Shown here: positions 1 to 8,500 of the stretch, one piece after another | How the letters are laid out: the number at the start of each line of letters is the position of its first letter | Numbering within the stretch: position 1 is the first letter of the stretch | Origin: Paenibacillus antibioticophila | GTDB taxonomy: Bacteria > Bacillota > Bacilli > Paenibacillales > Paenibacillaceae | DNA: 64,000 nucleotides | Assembly: GCF_000455265.1 (NCBI RefSeq) | Contig: NZ_HG005139.1 | Coordinates: 2,697,480-2,761,479 of the forward strand | Direction: 5' to 3' | The notes under the pieces: generated by a model | Told to the model about the DNA's origin: nothing | Databases searched by the model: none | The model's input: the letters and a program-made list of their open reading frames with translations, nothing else | Translations under genes and position numbers: made by a program

Positions 1-478
1 TGGCTTCCTTCCATTCATCCTTCCAGGATTCGGGTGCATGGAAACAGAGTGGTGCCAGCTCCTGCTCTCCGGCCAATTTGGCCCGCAGCCGTCCTTGCTT
101 GTCATGCTCCATGATGACATACACCCGGTCGCCTACCTTGGGATGCAGTTCCCTCAGCTCGGGCAGTTCACGGATCGGCAGCAAGAGCTGCCGTCCGAGC
201 CCCATCTCAAGGAAGCAGCCCAGACGGGGATGAACATCCGCCACTTCCAGAAGGGCCAGCTCGCCCAGCGTCAGGAAGGGCTTCTTCATCGTTGCCGCAA
301 GCCGGTCCTCTGTGTCATAGAATAAAAATACCTCTACCGTATCTCCGGGCTTTACTTCGCGAGTCAACTCCGAATAATGCAGCAGCACATCCTGTGTTCC
401 TCCGCTGAGGAAGTAACCGTAAGGAGATACTTCTCTGGATACAGGGAGTGAAAGAACCGTACCGGCAATCAGGCTCAT
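1..478 (-). CDS. CvfB/YitL-like S1-type RNA-binding protein (3' part outside window)
   Basis: The first 159 residues are visible; the gene runs off the left edge. The start ATG overlaps the rsfS stop in an ATGA, so the two are translationally coupled. The visible part reads as OB/S1-like beta-strand repeats, for example GYFLSGGTQDVLLHYSEL near residue 22 and FLEMGLGRQLLLPIREL near residue 90, followed by KVGDRVYVIMEHDKQGRL. That succession of S1-like modules is typical of the CvfB family (B. subtilis YitL), proteins that bind RNA and affect post-transcriptional control. Position at the end of the yqe ribosome-assembly cluster fits an RNA-related role. The C-terminal winged-helix part expected for the family cannot be checked. 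Confidence 0.8.
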   Translation of the reverse strand, partial: MSLIAGTVLSLPVSREVSPYGYFLSGGTQDVLLHYSELTREVKPGDTVEVFLFYDTEDRLAATMKKPFLTLGELALLEVADVHPRLGCFLEMGLGRQLLLPIRELPELRELHPKVGDRVYVIMEHDKQGRLRAKLAGEQELAPLCFHAPESWKDEWKEA

Positions 479-822
479 ACGTTCTCCACGACTTTAGCGT
501 CCGACCACAGACGCTCAATATTGTAATACTCGCGCTCATCGCGATGGAATACATGGACTACGACGTCTCCAAGATCCATCAGAACCCAACGGGCAGAATT
601 CAGCCCTTCGATTCCGCGAATCGTTGCACCGGCCTCCTGCGCCTGTTTACGAATCTCCGTTACAATCGCCTTAACTTGTGTGTCTGAATTCCCGTGGCAG
701 ATTACGAAATAATCCGCAATCAGGGATACCCCCTTCAGATCGAGTGTCACGAGATTCATCGCTTTCTTGTCTTCTGCAGCCGCGACTGCAATACGCAGCA
801 ATTCATTAGGTGCTACTGCCAT
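475..822 (-). CDS. rsfS: Ribosomal silencing factor RsfS
   Basis: A 115-residue protein of normal length for the RsfS (YbeB/YqeL/Iojap) family. Members bind ribosomal protein uL14 on the large subunit, block subunit joining and lower translation in starvation or stationary phase. Seen here are the conserved stretches DYFVICHGNSDTQVKAI (about residue 37) and EGLNSARWVLMDLGDVVVHVF (about residue 71), which form the uL14-binding face. An upstream AGGAGG lies 8 bases before the start. It is preceded by yqeK and coupled to the S1-type gene by a 4-base overlap, the usual Firmicutes order. Confidence 0.95.
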   Translation of the reverse strand: MAVAPNELLRIAVAAAEDKKAMNLVTLDLKGVSLIADYFVICHGNSDTQVKAIVTEIRKQAQEAGATIRGIEGLNSARWVLMDLGDVVVHVFHRDEREYYNIERLWSDAKVVENV

Positions 823-846
823 TCATTCAACCTCCTGAAAATAGTA

Positions 847-1431
847 TTATCGTTCTTTCTGTTCATTCAACTCACGGATCAGGCTATTTCGCGCGATTAC
901 CGTTAGCGGAAATATGATCTTCCCTTGCTGTAAGAGAAAAGAAATCGTGGAATCAAAGCCGCAAATCAACGCCTTCTCCAGATTATGCTCAGCCAGCCCC
1001 CGGATCTGGTCTACGCCAGGGAAGTTTCGGCCAGGCTCGATATAATCCGCCAGACAGACGATTTTATCCAGCAGTGTCATCTGCTCTCTGCCTGACGTAT
1101 GGTAGCGAACAGCATTGAGAACTTCTTCATCCCGAATTCCGTATTCCTGCTCCGCGACATAGGCACCGATCTCCGCATGAAGCAATTGCCGGTCATACTG
1201 AAGCAATTCCGGCTGCAGCCCATGCTCGAGCATAACTGCCTCCTGCCGCTCCATCGGCCAAAATTTGGCCAGGTCATGCAGCAAGGCTGCCAAATCCGCC
1301 TTTTCCGGATCGGCCCCATAACGCTTTGCAAGAGATACGGAGGTTGTCATGACACCCTCGACATGTCTCCAGCGTTTTTCCGGCATTTGGCCGGAAACCA
1401 TAGTGATCAGTTGTTCACGCGAGTACTTCAT
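847..1431 (-). CDS. yqeK: YqeK, symmetrical Ap4A hydrolase (HD domain)
   Basis: A 194-residue HD-domain hydrolase. YqeK proteins cleave diadenosine tetraphosphate into two ADP with a di-iron centre. The metal ligands are visible: His in RWRHVEGV, the HD pair in LLHDLAKFW, His in LLHAEIGAYVA, His in RYHTSGRE and Asp in CLADYIEPGRNFPG. I placed the start at 1431 because GGGGAG lies 7 bases upstream; a start 27 bases further upstream lacks such a site. The first 17 bases overlap the end of nadD. Together with nadD and rsfS it forms the conserved yqe cluster. Confidence 0.93.
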   Translation of the reverse strand: MKYSREQLITMVSGQMPEKRWRHVEGVMTTSVSLAKRYGADPEKADLAALLHDLAKFWPMERQEAVMLEHGLQPELLQYDRQLLHAEIGAYVAEQEYGIRDEEVLNAVRYHTSGREQMTLLDKIVCLADYIEPGRNFPGVDQIRGLAEHNLEKALICGFDSTISFLLQQGKIIFPLTVIARNSLIRELNEQKER

Positions 1432-2008
1432 ACAATCTGCTCCCCATGATATATTCATATACCGGCTCAGGCACCATATAGCGTACGGAGAGTCCGCGGG
1501 AGATTCGGGACCGAATCAGACTCGAGGAAATATCAACCAACGGCATATCCGCAAGCATTACAGCATCCCGGATCAGCGGCGGAAGTGTATCCAGCTCCAG
1601 GAAGCTTCCGGGACGCTGGAGGCCGATGAACCGGAGCATGCCCACCAATTCTTCAATCCCTTCCCACTTGGGCAAGTAATTCACCATATCTGCGCCGATG
1701 ATAAAATAGAGCTCCAGATCAGCATGCTCGGAGCGAAGCGCACGGATGGTATCTACCGTATAGGATACCCCGCCCCGGCGCAGCTCAATATCAAGCGGCT
1801 TGAAAGCGGGATGACTATGCGTTGCAGCCTTAACCATCTCCAGCCGTTGCTCTCCGCTGCCGCCCGCCTGATGCTTGTGCGGCGGAATATGCGAAGGCAT
1901 GAACCAGACTTCCTCCAGTCCATATTTCTCCCGTGCTGCCTCGGCTGCCAACAGGTGTCCGATATGGATCGGGTCAAAGGCTCCGCCCATAATACCGATT
2001 TTCTTCAT
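1415..2008 (-). CDS. nadD: Nicotinate-nucleotide adenylyltransferase NadD
   Basis: A 197-residue nucleotidyltransferase that converts nicotinate mononucleotide and ATP to deamido-NAD in the cytoplasm, an essential step of NAD synthesis. The N-terminus carries the phosphate-binding GGAFDPIHIGH motif (residues 8-18), and the C-terminal part carries ISSSLIRSRI, the (T/S)ISSTxIR-like signature. Length agrees with the bacterial family. It lies between yhbY and yqeK; a small repeat-derived hairpin separates it from yhbY. Confidence 0.96.
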   Translation of the reverse strand: MKKIGIMGGAFDPIHIGHLLAAEAAREKYGLEEVWFMPSHIPPHKHQAGGSGEQRLEMVKAATHSHPAFKPLDIELRRGGVSYTVDTIRALRSEHADLELYFIIGADMVNYLPKWEGIEELVGMLRFIGLQRPGSFLELDTLPPLIRDAVMLADMPLVDISSSLIRSRISRGLSVRYMVPEPVYEYIMGSRLYEVLA

Positions 2009-2037
2009 ATCTCAACTTCCCCTTCCCTGTTAAGCGA

Positions 2038-2077
2038 GTTCAGAAAGTCGGCTCTTCAGCTGACTTTTTGAATGAAC
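2038..2077. repeat. Small hairpin made of two inverted-repeat ends (family I repeat)
   Basis: The left arm GTTCAGAAAGTCGGCT faces the right arm AGCTGACTTTTTGAATGAAC, leaving a 4-base loop. The arms match the two ends of the 170-bp element at 16541-16710 (TGTTCAAAAAGTC ends), so this looks like an internally deleted copy. It lies between yhbY and nadD within the operon and may act as an mRNA stem-loop. No U-run follows the stem on the minus strand, so strong termination is unlikely. Confidence 0.6.
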
Positions 2078-2082
2078 TTCTG

Positions 2083-2373
2083 TTAAGGGAGCTCGATCTG
2101 CTTATAATCCCGGGACTCCTTATACAATACAATCGTTCTGCCGATCAGCTGGACCAGCTCTGCTTCCGCTCCTTCTGCCAATTCTTCCGCAATCCCCTTC
2201 GGATCATCAAGATTGTTATTCAGAATTGAGACTTTGATCAGTTCCCGGCGTTCCAGCGCTTCGGAAATGTGGCGGATGATCTGCTCGTTCGTTCCTCCCT
2301 TGCCGACCTGAAAGATCGGTTGAAGATGATGAGCAAGGCTCCGTAAATACCGTTTTTGTTTTCCGCTAAGCAT
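2083..2373 (-). CDS. yhbY: YhbY/YqeI, CRM-domain RNA-binding protein
   Basis: A 96-residue single CRM (KH-like) domain protein. The family associates with pre-50S particles and is thought to assist ribosome assembly. The GxxG-type RNA-contact loop appears in FQVGKGGTNEQI (about residue 22), and the C-terminal GRTIVLYKES strand is conserved. I favour the start MLSGKQKRYLRSL at 2373, because AAGGGG is 11 bases upstream; an ATG 9 bases earlier is only 2 bases from that site. It follows aroE in the same direction. Confidence 0.93.
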   Translation of the reverse strand: MLSGKQKRYLRSLAHHLQPIFQVGKGGTNEQIIRHISEALERRELIKVSILNNNLDDPKGIAEELAEGAEAELVQLIGRTIVLYKESRDYKQIELP

Positions 2374-2398
2374 GTAGTTCATAACCCCTTAATATTGT

Positions 2399-3241
2399 TT
2401 AATGGTATTCTTTATTTAATTCACCGGCAACTGCAGCTCGCATCTCGGCGACCGGCGCACTGGCTTTTGTCCATAATTCAAAGGCATAAGCACCTTGATA
2501 GATAAACATGCCCAGTCCGTTGTGAATCCGGCAGTTCTTTCGCTTCGCCTCCGTAAGCAATACGGTCTCCAGCGGATTGTAAATCAAGTCGCTGACGATG
2601 ATCCCGGAAGGCAGCCAATCCGGTTCAACAGGGATATCCTCGATATGCGGATACATCCCTACTGTAGTTGTATTAATAATAATGTCTGCTGTTTCCAGGG
2701 CACTGCGGACATTATGATATGCACAGGCTGACAGGCTTCCTAGATGTCCCCATTCTGATACCAGTCCCTGAGCCGTCGCCTCCGTCCGGTTCGCGATGGT
2801 GAGGCATTTAGGCTTCTCCTGCAGCAGCGCATAAATGATGGCGCGGGAAGCGCCGCCCGCTCCAAGCACAACGATGTTTGCTCCGTTCAGCTTGGCTCCC
2901 GTCTCTTCCTTCAACGAGCGCAGATACCCGATTCCATCGGTATTGTAACCGATTAGTCTGCCGTCTTCATGCACTATTGTATTGACAGCGCCAATAGCAG
3001 CCGCTGCCGGATCAATCTCGTCAAGATAATCCATCACCCGGATCTTATGCGGCACCGTTACATTTACCCCATGAAACCCGAGCGCCCGAATTCCCTGAAT
3101 AGCCCTCTCCAATTGATCTGCCTTCACATGTAGCGGGACATAATTTCCAGGGAGACCTGCGGCATGAAGAGCAGCCTGATGCATAACCGGCGATTTGGAC
3201 TGAATCACAGGATCCCCCATCACTCCAAGCAATAGATTCAT
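2399..3241 (-). CDS. aroE: Shikimate dehydrogenase AroE
   Basis: A 280-residue NADP-dependent shikimate dehydrogenase (3-dehydroshikimate to shikimate, aromatic amino-acid pathway). The N-terminal substrate site is visible as QSKSPVMHQAAL (about residue 14) and NVTVPHK (about residue 60, catalytic Lys). The Rossmann part shows VVLGAGGASRAI (about residue 126) and the NADP phosphate-binding ANRTEA. The C-terminal conserved Gln lies in FIYQGAYAFELW. Length is normal. An RBS GGGAG precedes the start. It sits between yqeH and yhbY as in other Firmicutes. Confidence 0.97.
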   Translation of the reverse strand: MNLLLGVMGDPVIQSKSPVMHQAALHAAGLPGNYVPLHVKADQLERAIQGIRALGFHGVNVTVPHKIRVMDYLDEIDPAAAAIGAVNTIVHEDGRLIGYNTDGIGYLRSLKEETGAKLNGANIVVLGAGGASRAIIYALLQEKPKCLTIANRTEATAQGLVSEWGHLGSLSACAYHNVRSALETADIIINTTTVGMYPHIEDIPVEPDWLPSGIIVSDLIYNPLETVLLTEAKRKNCRIHNGLGMFIYQGAYAFELWTKASAPVAEMRAAVAGELNKEYH

Positions 3242-3281
3242 GGTTACTCTCCCCCTTATTCCCTGCTAAAATCCTATTTTC

Positions 3282-4409
3282 CTAGATCAGCGACGGACGC
3301 TCCAGCACCTTGACTCCCTTCGGCACATGAACAGCCAATACCGCTCCGCTATCATTATTCACCTTGATCCAGCCCAGGCCGGAAATAAACAGATCCGAGT
3401 GCCGGCCCTTTGGTATCCGGAAGTCATGTCTAGTCCACTCAGGCAGCTTCTCCAGACTGCTTCGGTTCGGCGGAGACAGAAGCTCTCCGGCATGCTCCGC
3501 ATACAGCTCGTCGGCCCGTTCCAGCTTGGTCCGATGCAGCGGAATACGGCTGCTTGCGAAGAAGGTGAAGGACTGACGCTCGCCCTGGATAAAATCAAAG
3601 CGGCCAAACCCGCCCAAGAATAAGGTCTGTCCTTCATTTAACTGGTATACCGCCGGTTTAAGAGGCTTATCCGGCATGATCACGCTCAGGTCCTGCGGAC
3701 TAACCAGCTCGCTATATCGGGAAGGATACACGATCCCAGGCGTATCGATAATCGACTTGCCGTCATCCAGCGGGATATGAACCATATCCAGCGTGGTTCC
3801 CGGATATCTCGACACGGTAAGCTCCTGATCCAGATCGCTGTAATCCCGGATCAGCCTGTTGATCAGCGTAGACTTCCCTACATTGGTAGCACCAACTACA
3901 TAGACATCACGGTCTCCCCGGTAGAGCGACAGCATCTCCAGCAGGCGGTCAAACCCGCTGTTCTGCTTGGCACTGCACAGCACAACGTCGACCACCTTCA
4001 AGCCCATCTCTTTGGCTTCCTTCTGCACCCAGTTCCTAATCTTGTTCCAGTTCGTAACCTTTGGCAGCAGGTCGGTCTTGTTCACGGCAAGCAATACCGG
4101 GTTGTTGCCGATAAATCGCTGCAAGCCGGAAATAACGCTTCCATGGAAATCAAACAAATCCACGATGTGGATAACAAGCGCATCCTTGCTTCCAATCTGC
4201 CCAAGCAGCCGAAGAAATTCATCCTGCTGCACCGTCACAGATGAAGATTCATTATAGTTCTTAATCCGGAAGCACCGCTGACAGATAACGGGCTCACGTT
4301 CCAAAGCCTGTGCCGGAACATAGCCCGGCTTGTCCTGTGCTTCCGTCTGCAGCTTGATGCCGCAGCCGCTGCAATGGGCTGCGTCCCTTCTATTTTGCAG
4401 ATCCGTCAT
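3282..4409 (-). CDS. yqeH: Ribosome-biogenesis GTPase YqeH
   Basis: A 375-residue circularly permuted GTPase required for 30S subunit assembly. An N-terminal zinc finger (HCSGCG near residue 14, VICQRCFRIKNY near residue 43) precedes the permuted G motifs in the order G4-G5-G1-G3: AVNKTDLLPK (about 110), LCSAKQNSG (about 145), GATNVGKSTLINRL (about 174) and IDTPGIV (about 221). A C-terminal RNA-binding region follows. Its start overlaps the yqeG stop by 4 bases, so the two are probably translationally coupled. Confidence 0.96.
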   Translation of the reverse strand: MTDLQNRRDAAHCSGCGIKLQTEAQDKPGYVPAQALEREPVICQRCFRIKNYNESSSVTVQQDEFLRLLGQIGSKDALVIHIVDLFDFHGSVISGLQRFIGNNPVLLAVNKTDLLPKVTNWNKIRNWVQKEAKEMGLKVVDVVLCSAKQNSGFDRLLEMLSLYRGDRDVYVVGATNVGKSTLINRLIRDYSDLDQELTVSRYPGTTLDMVHIPLDDGKSIIDTPGIVYPSRYSELVSPQDLSVIMPDKPLKPAVYQLNEGQTLFLGGFGRFDFIQGERQSFTFFASSRIPLHRTKLERADELYAEHAGELLSPPNRSSLEKLPEWTRHDFRIPKGRHSDLFISGLGWIKVNNDSGAVLAVHVPKGVKVLERPSLI

Positions 4410-4933
4410 TTATGTTTGTCCTCCTCAAGCCATAATCCAGACTTCCCCAGCCGGGACTTCACGATACGTTCCAGACGCCGATTGATGCGTGTGCCGAATC
4501 CTTCATCCTGAACCGAGATCGGCAGCACAAGCACTGTAAAGAGCCCCTGGCGATTGCCGCCGTATACATCCGTCATCAATTGGTCCCCTACCATGATCGT
4601 CTCCTTCGGACTAAGCCCCATCAGCTTCATTCCTCGAAGGAATGAAGCTCCGGTCGGCTTTTTGGCTTTATGGACGAACTCAATATCTAAAGGGGTAGCA
4701 AATTTGGATACCCTGTCCAGATTATTATTGGATACGATCACAAGTTTAAATCCGATTTTCTTGACCTTCTCGAACCAATCCACCAGCTCTGGCGTGGCAA
4801 GCGGAGCCTTCGCCCCCACCAGCGTATTGTCAAGATCCGTTATAATTCCGCGGTAACCCTGTTCATATAGACCTTCAAGATCAATATCGAACACATGATT
4901 CACCCGCAGCTTAGGCATAAAAATCTCAAACAA
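4406..4933 (-). CDS. yqeG: YqeG family HAD phosphatase
   Basis: A 175-residue HAD-superfamily (IIIA) phosphatase. HAD motifs are in place: TDLDNTLVG (motif I, DxDxT/V type, about residue 36), VSNNN (motif II, about residue 68), the motif III Lys in AKKPTG (about 92) and MVGDQLMTDVYGG (motif IV, about 115). The substrate is not established for this bacterial group; eukaryotic relatives dephosphorylate phosphatidylglycerophosphate. First gene of the yqe operon, with about 70 bp separating it from the gene on its left side of transcription. Confidence 0.92.
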   Translation of the reverse strand: MFEIFMPKLRVNHVFDIDLEGLYEQGYRGIITDLDNTLVGAKAPLATPELVDWFEKVKKIGFKLVIVSNNNLDRVSKFATPLDIEFVHKAKKPTGASFLRGMKLMGLSPKETIMVGDQLMTDVYGGNRQGLFTVLVLPISVQDEGFGTRINRRLERIVKSRLGKSGLWLEEDKHK

Positions 4934-5000
4934 ATTTTGTTCACCTCAGTTTTTTACATACGACAAACTATACCATATTCTACCCTGAACTTCCTTATAT

Positions 5001-7250
5001 TTATCTTCTTTTGCCTGTATTGCGGAATAATTCTTTGCTCAAATCTCTTACATGCCGCCAGCGCTCTTCCCCATATGCATCCCGGCTGTAGCTTGCCAGC
5101 TCGAATTCCTGCAGCAAGTCGTCCAGAATCGAAGACAAATTAGGATTGGCAGCACTCCAATGGGCAAAGGTCTCTCTTAGGGTCTCTTCCTCGCTTCGTT
5201 CAAACCCTCTCCACCTCAGGGCACGAACAACCCGCATCGTCTCCAGAACGGTTTTCTCAGCTGCCGATAGCTTGTGGCCGATTCGCATCCGCATGAAAAC
5301 AAAATACAGAGAGGAACGGAAACGGTACACTGCCCAGACCAGGATAACCGCTGCTGAAATCATCGAGATGATCCGAAGCACTTGGGGTGAGACACGATCC
5401 ATAAAGCCGCCGCTTGCCGCTTTATGATCCGACATGTCAGGCTGTTCTATATCTGCAAATGCTACTACACTGTCGTCCTGCTTGTACAATACCGGGGCGT
5501 TGAATCCAGGCGTAGGCTCAAAAGGAATCCAGCCATAATCGCCAAAGTGCAGCTCCACCCAGGAATGAGCATCGGCGTTGTTGACCTGATAGGCCATCCC
5601 CCGCTCCGGGAATCTATCCAGTGTCTCCGGGCTCGGCTGGCTGCCCGGTGCGTACCCCTTTACCCAGCGCGCCGGAATGCCGAGTGTTCGTGCCATCATG
5701 ACCATAGATGTGGAGAAGTAATCACAATATCCCTGCTGGATTTCAAACAAAAAGCTATCCACAAAATCGTCGCTTTGTTTACGGGATATATCAGGCTTGT
5801 TTGTATATTCGAAATTTTGCCGCAAATAAGCCTGCAGAAGCTCCATCTTCTTGTAAGGGGTATCCCCCTCCGAGGTAATCTGTTCTGCCAATAGGCGAAC
5901 CCGCTCCGGAAAGTCCGAAGGCACCTGCAGATACTGTTCATCCCGTGAACCTTCGGGGTACAGCTCCTGATATGCGGCTTCACGCACCTCTTCCAGCGGA
6001 ATCAGCGGAATATTGGCAGTGATGGCGTATCTTCTTGGATAGAGACGTGTTGGCTCAGCACTGCTGGACAGTACAGCCACATGAGATGGATCCCAGCGCA
6101 GCTCCGCCTCCTCCGGATACCAAGTAGCACTTGAGCTAAAGGACGCGGAAGACTCCTCATCCAGATACTCTACCTTCGCGATCGCATACCCGCCGAACAA
6201 AATCGGATAAATCTGCTCGTTCTGCATCGTAATTGTCTGTACAACCTGCATGGTCTCGGTCTTCGGCGCAGGGTCATTCAGCAGAAACTCTTCACTTCCG
6301 CCTCCGCCCCTATTATTTCTGCCTTCGCTTAAGTAATCCAGCCAGCCTGTGCCTGTGTATAACCGGCGAGTCTCTCCCTGCCAATAGGATCTTACGGAAG
6401 AGTCGACGGACATCACCGGACTATAGCTGAATTCAAAGCCGCCGCCAAGCTCCTGATCATCTCTGCTATAACCGGACACAACCACAGCTTGTTCAAAGTT
6501 GGGAGCAAGGGTCGAAATGGACGATGTAGCCGTCTCTACTGTCCCTTCGCCTCCGCCGCTGCCGCTATTTCGGTTCACCCAGGCCGTATACGGGTCTGTT
6601 AACAGCGGCGATACCGTAGGCATATTGGTTCCGATTAACAGAACACAGGCAAATACGACAATGATATTGCCGGCAATTTGTAATGGATGACTTTTCAATA
6701 CGCCCCAGCCTTGAGGAAATTTCAATTGATACTCTCGGAAATGACAGCCGGCCAGCCAGCTTAAGCCTGCAAATACGATCCATGCTACGTTCATCCATAA
6801 ATGGTAAGGTGTGAAAGAATCCAGAGCAGCAAATACAATAAGATGGCCTGCTAAAAACAGCATAATCCGAGCTTTCCCCTTCACCGCCATCAGGATAAGC
6901 TCAAAAAGAAACCAGGCAGCAAGCGAAAACCATATATAGGGCTGGAACGATAATGACATATCACGCAACTGGTCAGGGTAGAGCGGCCCGCTCGGAGTGT
7001 ATACTCCATACCCCACCAGGACCACTCTCCAGGAGGCCATTACAACAATTAGCTTCATCGTCCAGCGCCAGCCCGCTTGAAGCGGAAGGAGCTCCACTGC
7101 TCCCACGATCAGCAAAGTAACCGTAACAAGTGTCGTTGTTGCCTGAAACCATAGCGGAACCGTAAAATCAATCCACTGAAAAGCAATAATCCAGATGCAA
7201 ATAACGGATAGAATATGATACCAGGAATAGGTGCGCTCAGAAAGCTTCAT
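5001..7250 (-). CDS. Membrane transglutaminase-like protein (TgpA type)
   Basis: A 749-residue membrane protein. The first 210 residues hold about six hydrophobic helices. A large extracytoplasmic part follows, with a transglutaminase core whose triad is visible: Cys in QGYCDYFSTSMVMMARTLG (about residue 508), His in DAHSWVELHFG (about 553) and Asp in GDYGWIPFEPTPG. A last membrane segment (about 640-660) leads to a cytoplasmic tail. The family is commonly encoded with MoxR and DUF58 genes, as here; no substrate is established. The start overlaps the DUF58 stop by 4 bases, so it is the third gene of a three-gene operon. Confidence 0.88.
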   Translation of the reverse strand: MKLSERTYSWYHILSVICIWIIAFQWIDFTVPLWFQATTTLVTVTLLIVGAVELLPLQAGWRWTMKLIVVMASWRVVLVGYGVYTPSGPLYPDQLRDMSLSFQPYIWFSLAAWFLFELILMAVKGKARIMLFLAGHLIVFAALDSFTPYHLWMNVAWIVFAGLSWLAGCHFREYQLKFPQGWGVLKSHPLQIAGNIIVVFACVLLIGTNMPTVSPLLTDPYTAWVNRNSGSGGGEGTVETATSSISTLAPNFEQAVVVSGYSRDDQELGGGFEFSYSPVMSVDSSVRSYWQGETRRLYTGTGWLDYLSEGRNNRGGGGSEEFLLNDPAPKTETMQVVQTITMQNEQIYPILFGGYAIAKVEYLDEESSASFSSSATWYPEEAELRWDPSHVAVLSSSAEPTRLYPRRYAITANIPLIPLEEVREAAYQELYPEGSRDEQYLQVPSDFPERVRLLAEQITSEGDTPYKKMELLQAYLRQNFEYTNKPDISRKQSDDFVDSFLFEIQQGYCDYFSTSMVMMARTLGIPARWVKGYAPGSQPSPETLDRFPERGMAYQVNNADAHSWVELHFGDYGWIPFEPTPGFNAPVLYKQDDSVVAFADIEQPDMSDHKAASGGFMDRVSPQVLRIISMISAAVILVWAVYRFRSSLYFVFMRMRIGHKLSAAEKTVLETMRVVRALRWRGFERSEEETLRETFAHWSAANPNLSSILDDLLQEFELASYSRDAYGEERWRHVRDLSKELFRNTGKRR

Positions 7251-8497
7251 TGAACACCACCTCCAAGCGCCGCAGGCAGTTCGGACAGCGAGGATACGGA
7301 AATCCCCCGAATCCCCCGCTCATGCAGCATGCTCTTAACTAGGCTTTTACGAGTAGAACCCGTCGTGCTGGCAGCAATATGAATGTGATATGGCGTCATG
7401 TGATGACTTTTGGCCCAACGCAGAATGGAGAATAAGTTCTCGTCGCTTAGCGGACTGATCAGAATAAAAAAGGCTCCTGGTGATTGCAGCATCCTTGCCT
7501 TCTCCAGCTTCGGGATATGCGAGCCGTATCCGTCGGCATGAATATCCACCAAATGATGCAGCATCTCAAGGCGCTCCAGGTGCCCCTCGGAAGGCGAAAA
7601 GCCTCTAAAGTCTTTGCCCAGTGTGCACAATCCCATATTAATCCGCTGTCTTGCGCCAAATTCAAGGAGCGAGGCGGCGGTAGATACCGCGAGTTCAAAT
7701 TGTTCAGGCTTCATATAGCCGATGGAATGCCCGTCCAGCACAAGGAATGTCTTCGGGAGCGACTCATGCTCGAACTCCTTGGATTTCCAGGTGCCTGTCT
7801 TGGCGGTTGCGTTCCAATGAATCCTTGAAATCCGGTCACCGTACACATAGTCCCGCACCCCGTTAATCTGGGTCGTCTCTCTCCGCGACATAGATACCGC
7901 CGTTTCTGTCCCGGCAAGCCGAGAGTTCCGGCTCTGCAATTGCCAATGAGGAATGAAGATGGTGCGCGGAAGAATCCGGAATTCGCCTCCAGCCATAAAG
8001 CTGCTCTTATGCTTCATCCATCCGAAGATGTCTTCGGAATAGCATTCCGTATCCTCAAAGCTGTATCTGCCTCGCTCCAGTGGAGGGGTCTGATAGGCCA
8101 ACGTGCTGTTTCTCTGCATTCTTGGAATGATACTCTCCTGAAACACCCACGCATCCCCATTATGCCTGTGCAAATGCTCCTTAAGCACAATATAGGGAAG
8201 CGGAAGGAACCGCGGTGTCTGAATTTCGAGGCGTATCTGAACCGCGTCACCGGCCTTCAGCAAAACAGAGCGTTCTCCGTCTACAGACAAGCTTCTTGTC
8301 CCTCGAATTCTGCGCATGCCTCCCCAGCCTCCTATAATCCAGTAGCACGATAAGACGAGGGTCATGGCCAGCAGCATCAAAGATGTTTTGCCCCCCTGGA
8401 ACAATACATACAGCAAGCAAATGATCCAAAGAGAGGCCATTTTCCAAAAATTAAAGGAAGACAATTCCGCTTTGACAGCTCCCATTACGGTACGCAT
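7247..8497 (-). CDS. DUF58 domain protein
   Basis: A 416-residue protein with two N-terminal hydrophobic segments (about residues 18-60) and a C-terminal DUF58 domain carrying its signature YGDRISRIHWNATAKTG (about residue 222). The domain resembles a von Willebrand A fold, and members are regularly partnered with MoxR ATPases. It is sandwiched between moxR (3-base gap) and the transglutaminase gene (4-base overlap). The most likely role is a membrane-associated partner of the MoxR chaperone; this is inference from context. Confidence 0.88.
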   Translation of the reverse strand: MRTVMGAVKAELSSFNFWKMASLWIICLLYVLFQGGKTSLMLLAMTLVLSCYWIIGGWGGMRRIRGTRSLSVDGERSVLLKAGDAVQIRLEIQTPRFLPLPYIVLKEHLHRHNGDAWVFQESIIPRMQRNSTLAYQTPPLERGRYSFEDTECYSEDIFGWMKHKSSFMAGGEFRILPRTIFIPHWQLQSRNSRLAGTETAVSMSRRETTQINGVRDYVYGDRISRIHWNATAKTGTWKSKEFEHESLPKTFLVLDGHSIGYMKPEQFELAVSTAASLLEFGARQRINMGLCTLGKDFRGFSPSEGHLERLEMLHHLVDIHADGYGSHIPKLEKARMLQSPGAFFILISPLSDENLFSILRWAKSHHMTPYHIHIAASTTGSTRKSLVKSMLHERGIRGISVSSLSELPAALGGGVQ

Positions 8498-8500
8498 AGC